Shown piece by piece: positions 1 through 4,914 of a stretch of DNA of 8,025 nucleotides. Origin of the DNA: JBCCRH01 sp039208045 (lineage in GTDB: Bacteria > Bacteroidota > Bacteroidia > Chitinophagales > Saprospiraceae); contig JBCCRH010000297.1 of assembly GCA_039208045.1 (NCBI GenBank), positions 1-8,025 on the forward strand, written 5' to 3'. The notes below the pieces were generated by a model. It saw only the letters and a list, made by a program, of their open reading frames with translations, was not told the origin of the DNA and ran no database searches. Each line of letters starts with the position of its first letter. Position 1 is the stretch's first letter. The translations under genes and the position numbers were made by a program.

Positions 1-587
1 GCGAGGTCGAAGATTATTGTGTAAATATTATCGATCCCAATGCCTGCGATCCACCTACCATGCTCACCCGCACAGACGCTAGCCCTACAACAGTGAGCTT
101 AGAGTGGCCCGATGTCCCCAATGCCGAGAGCTACCTTTTCCGCTATCGTCCTACAGCCACTACCGCTTGGACATCCCTTACTACTGCTGATAATACGCTT
201 TCGCTAAATGATCTGGATACCTGCGCTACCTTCGAGGTGAGTATTCAAAGCAATTGTGCCACCGGTACCTCTAATTTTTCGGAGCTCTTTAGCTTCAATA
301 CCTTTTGCGTCAGCAGTATATCCACTGTTCCAGCGCCCAATCAACTGGAAGTCTTCCCCAATCCCTTTCGAGAAACGCTCAATATCCGCCACATTTCAGC
401 GAAAGCTGGACAAACCATAAACCTAGCCATTAACAGGGTAGATGGTACTCAAGTGGCGCAAATCACTCAGGTATTTGATGGGGATAGCATGGAGCTATCG
501 CTTGGAGCATATCCAGCAGGGGTCTATTTTATTCAGTTGTTTGAGGCGGATCAGGCCATTGGATGGGCACGGGTAATCAAGCTATAG
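1..587 (+). CDS. Secreted T9SS cargo protein, C-terminal part (GEVED end, Fn3 domain, sorting domain); 5' end outside window
   Basis: The frame is open from the left edge (first whole codon at 3), so the ATG at 60 is internal and the true start lies upstream. The first residues read EVEDYC, the end of the GEVEDY motif that names the GEVED domain of Bacteroidota exported proteins; the two bases before them (GC) fit a preceding Gly codon. Counting from codon 3, about residues 17-105 resemble a fibronectin type III module (SLEWPDVPNAESYLFRYR, then the LNDLDTCATFEVSIQSNC strand region). About 110-194 form a type A T9SS sorting domain: the LEVFPNPF motif, a central DG turn, and a late PAGVYFIQLF strand ending in RVIKL. 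The family is exported through the Sec and T9SS routes and attached to the cell surface or released. The catalytic or adhesive part, often a metalloprotease in GEVED proteins, lies outside the window, so the activity is unknown. Stop TAG is at 585-587. Confidence 0.9.
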   Translation, partial: EVEDYCVNIIDPNACDPPTMLTRTDASPTTVSLEWPDVPNAESYLFRYRPTATTAWTSLTTADNTLSLNDLDTCATFEVSIQSNCATGTSNFSELFSFNTFCVSSISTVPAPNQLEVFPNPFRETLNIRHISAKAGQTINLAINRVDGTQVAQITQVFDGDSMELSLGAYPAGVYFIQLFEADQAIGWARVIKL

Positions 588-588
588 T

Positions 589-1824
589 ATGTCCTGGTCG
601 CCTATCCAAAAACTCATTTTTCGATTTGGAAGCACCTATCTGCTCCTCTTTTGTTTGAGCAATCAGTTTTTAACTTCTGAACTCTTGGCCTTACTTTGGA
701 GACGTATCATCCCTTGGTTGGGCGTACAATTTTTGGGTCACCAAACGCCCATTGAGATAATACCAAGCGGAAGCGGTGATACTACTTACAACTACACGCT
801 AATGCTATTTTTTGTAGTCCTGTCTATCTTGGTTGCCTTAGCATGGAGTATTCTTGATCGCCATCGACCACATTATCAAAAAGCATTGGCTTGGCTGGTT
901 GTTTTAGTGCGTTACTATATAGCTTATCAAATGGTACTTTATGGCCTAGCAAAGATTTTTTATCTCCAATTTCCAACCCCTCATTTTGTTTCCTTACTCA
1001 AGCCCTTAGGTGAGCTTACCCCAATGGCATTGCTATGGGGCTTTATGGGTTACTCCAAGGCATATACCATGTTTACAGGCTGGGGCGAATTGATTGGAGG
1101 TATCTTTTTACTTTTTGGCCGGACGACCACCCTCGGAGCGTTAATTGTCTTTGGGGTAATGACTAATGTCCTGATGCTCAACTTCAGCTATGATGTGCCA
1201 GTCAAAATATTGTCTTCTCACCTTGTTCTAATGGCGCTAATCTTGATCCTATTAGATCGCGAACCATTATGGGCGTTATTTTTTGCTGGAGAGGCTGTCC
1301 CCACCTGGAAGGCTGTCCCACTGTTTAAAAATCCCAAGTGGCTAAATGCTAAAAACACCGCAAAGTGGTTAGTGATTAGTGGCTTATTTTTCACCATGAT
1401 CGTCGTTCGAATGGGTAGAATGCAACGGTATGGCCTTTTGGCTGAACAGCCACCGCTATATGGCCTCTATGAAGTAAGCCAGTATACTCAGAACGATACC
1501 CTGCTCCCCCCGATCCACACATCAGATATGCGCTGGCAATATCTGGCTATTGATAGCAAAGAGCGCGCTACACTTTACTTGATGAGTGGAAAGCGCCGCG
1601 ATACAGAATTTATCGTCGATACTACCACCCAGCAAATTATTACCAACTCTACAGCGGATACTCTTTCCTATCTTATGAAAGATACACAGCTTTACCTACA
1701 CGGCATCTTCGAAGGGAATAAAATAGCAATTGAGCTCAAGCGAAGAGATATGACTGACTTTGCCCTTACTAAACGAAAGTTTAGGTGGGTACAGGAGCAC
1801 CCTGATAATAATTTGTTTTATTAG
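589..1824 (+). CDS. DoxX-like polytopic membrane protein with soluble C-terminal region
   Basis: A 411-aa protein with about seven or eight hydrophobic segments: near residues 10-25, 70-89, 100-119, 143-155, 163-178, 180-198, 207-222 and 259-274. A polar region of about 135 residues follows. The stretch YGLAKIFYLQFPTP (118-131) and the following helices resemble the DoxX / DoxX-like family, small integral membrane proteins related to quinone-linked or redox-associated membrane subunits; most members have no proven function. The length exceeds a bare DoxX (about 130-170 aa) because of extra N-terminal helices and the C-terminal region, a layout I associate with long Bacteroidota DoxX-like proteins. 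The ATG lies one base after the upstream stop (TAG 585-587, ATG 589-591) with no Shine-Dalgarno, which suggests translational coupling to the T9SS cargo gene. Substrate or partner cannot be told. The membrane topology call is firm, the family call moderate. Confidence 0.8.
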   Translation: MSWSPIQKLIFRFGSTYLLLFCLSNQFLTSELLALLWRRIIPWLGVQFLGHQTPIEIIPSGSGDTTYNYTLMLFFVVLSILVALAWSILDRHRPHYQKALAWLVVLVRYYIAYQMVLYGLAKIFYLQFPTPHFVSLLKPLGELTPMALLWGFMGYSKAYTMFTGWGELIGGIFLLFGRTTTLGALIVFGVMTNVLMLNFSYDVPVKILSSHLVLMALILILLDREPLWALFFAGEAVPTWKAVPLFKNPKWLNAKNTAKWLVISGLFFTMIVVRMGRMQRYGLLAEQPPLYGLYEVSQYTQNDTLLPPIHTSDMRWQYLAIDSKERATLYLMSGKRRDTEFIVDTTTQQIITNSTADTLSYLMKDTQLYLHGIFEGNKIAIELKRRDMTDFALTKRKFRWVQEHPDNNLFY

Positions 1825-1828
1825 ACTA

Positions 1829-1856
1829 GGCTTATTTTGCTGGCCAGCAAATAGCC
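1829..1856. terminator. Palindromic hairpin between convergent genes, possible bidirectional terminator
   Basis: Positions 1836-1851 are a perfect 16-bp palindrome (TTTGCTGGCCAGCAAA). It extends outward to GGCT (1829-1832) pairing with AGCC (1853-1856) through two single-base bulges. The site lies in the 49-bp gap between the stops of the DoxX-like gene (1824) and the 578-aa gene (1874, - strand), where a shared terminator is expected. No good T-run follows in either direction, so intrinsic termination is uncertain; it could instead stabilise 3' ends or be a protein-binding palindrome. Confidence 0.4.
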
Positions 1857-1873
1857 GAAAGCGGCAATGATGG

Positions 1874-3610
1874 CTAGAACTCATCCATATCCTTAAAAAA
1901 TTCAAAAAAGTATTTCATTTTGTCCTTATGCAATTGCTCTAGTCTGTTATACATAGCTGTCAAGTCATGCGCTCTTAGATAACTCGTCACTTGATCGGGT
2001 TCAATAACTCTAGACTCAAATCTAGACTCATCTTCACTGAAGACGATATATCCGCCGTATATGCCACGATCATTAGAACCAACACTAGCAAAAAGCCCTG
2101 ACCGGTAGGGGCCTCGCTGATTGAAGTCAAAAATCCCCAAATTGCATATCTGAACACTTGCATCACTATAGGCAAATACGTGTAATTTCTTTGCCTGTGG
2201 TTTTTCAGAAGGATGGAGCGTACACTTTAATTTAACCACCCTCCCACCTTGCATGGTTTCCAAGGTCACAATCCCGTCCTTCCGAATCACCAGCCTAGAT
2301 TGTATCAACCCTAACTGCTGCCCATTACCATCTATTGTTTCATTGCGTAGGCAAAATTGCAGTATGCGAAAAGTACCAATATAGCTCACATTACGAACTA
2401 GATTTTTCCGCACTGCTAGTTTTAGCCGAGACTCATGGTTGATTATTTCCTTTTCAACATATCCTTTTACTGGTGCGAAAATACGCCTTTGAAGAGCGCT
2501 GTAAAAACAAAGCGACGTAAGCTCTTCTTGCTGGTCTTCCGAAAAAACAGCTAGCGTAGGAGGGTCAAGAATTTGGTCATATGGATTTTTGTTTAATGCT
2601 TCGTACTGCTCTTCAGAGATGCCATAAAAAATTACTTCCATGCCCAACAAGCGTTCTCCCTTAAAAGATGCTCCTTGGATAGTTGCTCTGAAACAGTCCG
2701 TATTATTACCAGATAAGTCCCATTGTATCATCAAAGGGGCTTCCCTTTTAGGATTAAGCAGGGTACCAGCATAATGGTATTTACCAGTTTTAGTAACGAA
2801 GCCTTTGAAAATCGTATCTTCTCCTTGCTTGCTTAGCGGTTCTAGGGCGTGCAGCCCTCTTTCTATAACTGCATAGACGGAGTTACCTTGCTCATCCTTA
2901 TACACCTCGTCTTTGGAAATAGATAAAATAATGTATTTAACTTGAAAGGCTAGAATAGAAAAAAACACACCGATATAATGCTGATAATCTAAAAGATCAA
3001 AGTCTATTTCTCTCCGAATAGTATGAGGCCTGATTTCTGCTTTGGCATTGGGCGTATTTTGCCAATAGCCTTTTTCTTCGAGCTGATCAAGAAAGCTTAA
3101 CTCCTCATCTATTTCCAATTCAGGATGCTGTACAAGCAGCAAACTTATGAGTCGCTTGAAGTTATCTACTTGCTTAATGTGATCAGGATATTTAGAAAAC
3201 CACGTTTTAAGATTATAGAAATGAAGGTGCTCTGAGCCTGAGCCATTTTTTTTGTTCAAAATCTTTTCTCGATAGGTTTTCACTGCTGGATTATCCCTAA
3301 AAATTTGGATCAATGTAGGAGGTAGCTCTTCTATACGACCTATCTCTTGTAACGCCCCGTTAGTCAATTTCCTAGACTTACCATAGGAGAAAGAACTTAA
3401 CGTAGTCATTTCTGAGGAGTCTTTGCCATTACGCTCAGATTTAGCTAATCTAAATGCTAAGCCACGCTCTTCGTATCGTGCTTTCAACTGTTCGACTAAG
3501 TACTCATGCAAACTTATAAAAACTTCTTTTTTAAGATAGACCAGCTGTTCAAGTCTGGGTTTTTTCATGAAATAAAACAAATTATCAATTACACTGGATA
3601 ATATTTTCAT
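1874..3610 (-). CDS. Unrecognised 578-aa soluble protein, two-part alpha/beta layout, iterated palindromes at its start
   Basis: I do not recognise the family. About residues 16-180 are predicted mainly helical and basic (EQLVYLKKEVFISLHEYLVE; a KSRKLTNGALQEIG segment that could belong to a DNA-binding fold; then PAVKTYREKILNKK). Residues 200-235 contain a hydrophobic stretch (HYIGVFFSILAFQVKYIILS) that reads as a buried core rather than a clear membrane helix. About 265-335 and 435-525 are beta-rich and faintly alike, each closing on a large-hydrophobic strand (MEVIFYGIS, GYIVFSEDE), suggesting a diverged duplicated module. The C-terminus is helical and charged. There is no signal peptide or sorting domain, so it is probably cytoplasmic. 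Two starts are possible: 3610, or Met15 at 3568. Both ATGs sit inside a TTTTATTTCATGAAA block, so context does not decide between them. By eye the gene is more AT-rich than the T9SS genes. It stands alone, convergent with the DoxX-like gene and divergent from the coiled-coil gene. A regulatory role is only a guess. Confidence 0.8.
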   Translation of the reverse strand: MKILSSVIDNLFYFMKKPRLEQLVYLKKEVFISLHEYLVEQLKARYEERGLAFRLAKSERNGKDSSEMTTLSSFSYGKSRKLTNGALQEIGRIEELPPTLIQIFRDNPAVKTYREKILNKKNGSGSEHLHFYNLKTWFSKYPDHIKQVDNFKRLISLLLVQHPELEIDEELSFLDQLEEKGYWQNTPNAKAEIRPHTIRREIDFDLLDYQHYIGVFFSILAFQVKYIILSISKDEVYKDEQGNSVYAVIERGLHALEPLSKQGEDTIFKGFVTKTGKYHYAGTLLNPKREAPLMIQWDLSGNNTDCFRATIQGASFKGERLLGMEVIFYGISEEQYEALNKNPYDQILDPPTLAVFSEDQQEELTSLCFYSALQRRIFAPVKGYVEKEIINHESRLKLAVRKNLVRNVSYIGTFRILQFCLRNETIDGNGQQLGLIQSRLVIRKDGIVTLETMQGGRVVKLKCTLHPSEKPQAKKLHVFAYSDASVQICNLGIFDFNQRGPYRSGLFASVGSNDRGIYGGYIVFSEDESRFESRVIEPDQVTSYLRAHDLTAMYNRLEQLHKDKMKYFFEFFKDMDEF

Positions 3611-3654
3611 GAAATAAAAGGGGAATGTTTAAAATTATCGCCTATTTCATGAAA
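3563..3654. promoter_or_regulatory. Three exact copies of palindrome TTTCATGAAA at the start of the 578-aa gene, operator-like
   Basis: The perfect 10-bp palindrome TTTCATGAAA occurs at 3563-3572, 3605-3614 and 3645-3654. Start-to-start spacing is 42 and 40 bp, close to four DNA turns, so all three would lie on about the same helix face. Similarity continues on one side: on the + strand each is followed by (T/C)AAAA. The two downstream copies coincide with the two candidate ATG-AAA starts; in the third the ATG-AAA is followed at once by TAG, so it is not a start. The arrangement fits an iterated operator, perhaps autoregulatory. Repeated start-site duplication is the alternative. Confidence 0.5.
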
Positions 3655-3659
3655 CAAAA
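3630..3659 (-). promoter_or_regulatory. Weak candidate Bacteroidota-type promoter for the 578-aa gene
   Basis: Read on the - strand, TTTTG (3655-3659) is followed after 17 bases by TAATTTTA (3630-3637). That is seven of eight positions of the Bacteroidota -7 element TAnnTTTG (final G missing), with a TTG -33 element. The upstream TTTCATGAAA copy (3645-3654) would fall inside the spacer, a usual place for a repressor site. The region is so AT-rich that a chance match is quite possible. Confidence 0.25.
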
Positions 3660-3748
3660 TAATATTTTTTTGAAAGACATTTTTTTAAAACAAAATTGCA
3701 ATTTAAATAAAATACCTCTTGCAACACACTGACTTTAGTTGTATTTTT

Positions 3749-3776
3749 AGAATAATCTTAGCTTATTCTTAATAAG
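3749..3776. other. Two mutually exclusive small AT-rich hairpins
   Basis: AGAATAA (3749-3755) pairs with TTATTCT (3763-3769) across a 7-base loop. CTTATT (3762-3767) pairs with AATAAG (3771-3776) across a 3-base loop. They share bases 3763-3767, so only one can form at a time. Stems are short and A/T-rich, so chance is a real explanation. Confidence 0.25.
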
Positions 3777-3843
3777 TCTAAATAAAAACAAAGCTGCTCA
3801 CTAAACTGGCCCAATTATCAAACTACACAATGGAGGCTAGTAC

Positions 3844-4113
3844 CTTTAATAAATAGGGACTCCAATCTAATGGTATGACAGTAATACATATATGGCCCGC
3901 TAGGGTGTAGATTAGATCGTCCATTTTATCCTCATCACGTAGGCCGGATGACAATCTTCTCCACGCTCCCATGGCCTAAAAAAAATCGAAAAATTACATA
4001 CTGAACTATGAGTAAGTGGAGCCTTGGTAGCACAAGGCTCCCGGACTCATGATGAATATACTACCTACGTCGCAAGCAGTATACCATCTTTATCGTCCTA
4101 CGATTATTTAAAG
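3844..4113. repeat. Candidate 270-bp element with imperfect 33-bp terminal inverted repeats (MITE-like or IS remnant)
   Basis: The 33 bases at 3844-3876 and the reverse complement of 4081-4113 match ungapped at 19 of 33 positions. The matches cluster at both ends: outer CTTTAA is identical over 6 bases, inner ATGGTAT over 7. The interior holds further inverted repeats: ATCTAAT (3865-3871) with ATTAGAT (3911-3917), AGGCC (3941-3945) with GGCCT (3973-3977), the strong hairpin at 4008-4050, and TATACT (4057-4062) with AGTATA (4078-4083). There is no transposase frame and no clear target-site duplication. It may be a decayed miniature element, the noncoding end of a lost insertion sequence (for example an IS110-type structured RNA end), or unrelated structure. 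Confidence 0.3.
4008..4050. other. Strong 43-nt hairpin, possible structured RNA or recombination/binding site
   Basis: GGAGCCTTG (4018-4026) and CAAGGCTCC (4033-4041) form a perfect 9-bp stem around the six-base loop GTAGCA. A second stem, ATGAGT (4008-4013) with ACTCAT (4045-4050), encloses it across a 4/3-base internal loop, giving 15 bp in all. It lies inside an AT-rich gap, away from either gene end, and no T-run follows on either strand. It is therefore not an ordinary intrinsic terminator. The inner stem is GC-rich enough to fold stably as DNA or RNA. Confidence 0.55.
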
Positions 4114-4235
4114 ATACATAAAGCTTATTGATTATTGGTAGTGAATTACCGCTTGTTTTTCTGGCCATTTAGGTTACTGAAAAACATTGTTAGTCTGGAT
4201 TCAACTTATTACCAACATTGTAAAAGTCAAATTTT

Positions 4236-4850
4236 ATGAAATCATTAAGCTTTTTCTTGATTGGTGGGTTATTTGGAAGTTTACTCTTCTTCTACGCCAG
4301 TCAAACTAACTCCCTGAAAAAGCAATTAGGAAACATGCAGGTAGAGTTAGACTCAAGTATTCAACAGACAGACTATTACAAAGAACAGTCAAAAACGCTG
4401 GGCTTTGCACTAGATTCCGTAGGGCACGTTAAGGATGCACTTGCCATTGAGCTAGAAGATGCGAAAATGATTATAGCAGAAGATGCTATCATCATTGACA
4501 GCCTTGATCAGCTGAGCAGAAATCAGCGTGCAGACTTTGAGCTCGCACGACGCAACATGCGCCTTACTTACGAAAAGCTGCTCAAAGAGCAAGGCCGAAA
4601 AATTCGTGAGTTTCGGAGAAAGGAAATGCGCCGTAGCCAGCAAAAAAAAAGTAGCATTCTGAAGTCTAAATTAGAATGGAAGGCTTGGTTTTCTTTTGAT
4701 GCCTCTTCAACGTCTCCATCGGAAGCTGTCCGTCGCGCCCCAATTTTTTTATTGGGCCTATTAGGAGTGATTTTGTTTGCTTTCGCTGCCGCTTTTGGTG
4801 GTGCCATTATTTTAGGCATATTGCATAAGCGCAAATCTTACCGGCTTTAG
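4236..4850 (+). CDS. Small membrane protein: N-terminal membrane segment, long coiled coil, C-terminal membrane segment
   Basis: A 204-aa protein of no family I recognise. Residues 4-21 (LSFFLIGGLFGSLLFFYA) form a membrane segment or uncleaved signal anchor; there is no good cleavage site after it. About 24-137 are helical and charged with heptad-like spacing, a probable coiled coil, strongly basic near 119-139 (GRKIREFRRKEMRRSQQKK). A short Ser/Thr/Pro-rich linker (154-163) leads to a second membrane segment, about 169-195, rich in Ala and Gly, and a basic tail HKRKSYRL. The tail suggests a cytoplasmic C-terminus, but the basic coil makes placement of the middle ambiguous. The start at 4236 is the first codon before the hydrophobic segment; its context TTTTATGAAA is one mismatch from the palindrome at the neighbouring divergent gene. 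It appears monocistronic, with a strong hairpin 8 bases after its stop. A structural or scaffolding role is possible but not shown. Confidence 0.8.
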   Translation: MKSLSFFLIGGLFGSLLFFYASQTNSLKKQLGNMQVELDSSIQQTDYYKEQSKTLGFALDSVGHVKDALAIELEDAKMIIAEDAIIIDSLDQLSRNQRADFELARRNMRLTYEKLLKEQGRKIREFRRKEMRRSQQKKSSILKSKLEWKAWFSFDASSTSPSEAVRRAPIFLLGLLGVILFAFAAAFGGAIILGILHKRKSYRL

Positions 4851-4858
4851 CGGTACAA

Positions 4859-4894
4859 GCATCTCCTTTTCACTAAAGTGTGAAGAGGAGATGC
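4859..4894. terminator. Bidirectional hairpin terminator between convergent genes
   Basis: Positions 4859-4873 pair with 4880-4894 over 15 consecutive base pairs (one G-U wobble) around a six-base loop. The outer eight pairs are GCATCTCC with GGAGATGC. On the + strand it is followed by CTTTT (4895-4899), and it starts 8 bases after the coiled-coil gene's stop. On the - strand it lies about 20 bases past the stop of the ASST-like gene (4915), preceded by an A-run. Position and stem length fit a terminator serving both genes, stronger in the + direction. Confidence 0.8.
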
Positions 4895-4914
4895 CTTTTA
4901 CAAAGATACCTACC

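Larger units (their letters stand above)
3611..4235. other. 625-bp intergenic region between divergent genes, no convincing ORF, hairpin-rich centre
   Basis: No reading frame here looks like a gene; the ATGs I followed on either strand close within about 15 codons. The first part (3611-3800) is very AT-rich and holds the third TTTCATGAAA copy and a small pair of alternative hairpins (3749-3776). The middle (about 3844-4113) is less AT-rich and carries several inverted repeats. The last 120 bases lead into the coiled-coil gene with no promoter I would defend. No tRNA, rRNA or recognised riboswitch motif was seen. A structured RNA or a decayed mobile element would explain the middle. Confidence 0.6.

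Noticed and set aside
60..62. ATG as the start of the first gene
   Set aside because: The frame is open to the left edge and the upstream residues match the end of the GEVED domain.
3937..3950. Resemblance of ACGTAGGCCGGATG to enterobacterial REP sequences
   Set aside because: It is a single short match in a distant phylum with no repeated copies in the window.
3973..3985. GGCCT followed by eight A's as a terminator
   Set aside because: The paired arm (3941-3945) makes only a 5-bp stem with a 27-base loop. On the + strand the run is A, not T, and on the - strand the T-run precedes the stem.
3916..4098. Direct repeat ATCGTCC (3916-3922 and 4092-4098) as a target-site duplication
   Set aside because: Both copies lie inside the candidate 270-bp element rather than flanking it, and 7 bp is short enough to be chance.
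3611..4235. CRISPR array, tRNA or known riboswitch in the long gap
   Set aside because: There are no regularly spaced repeats of CRISPR length and no tRNA cloverleaf or TTCGA arm. The inverted repeats do not match any riboswitch core I know.
4452..4834. Minus-strand frames of 63 and 88 codons opposite the coiled-coil gene
   Set aside because: They lie fully inside the + strand gene, whose membrane segments and coiled coil are coherent; the antisense products have no such features.
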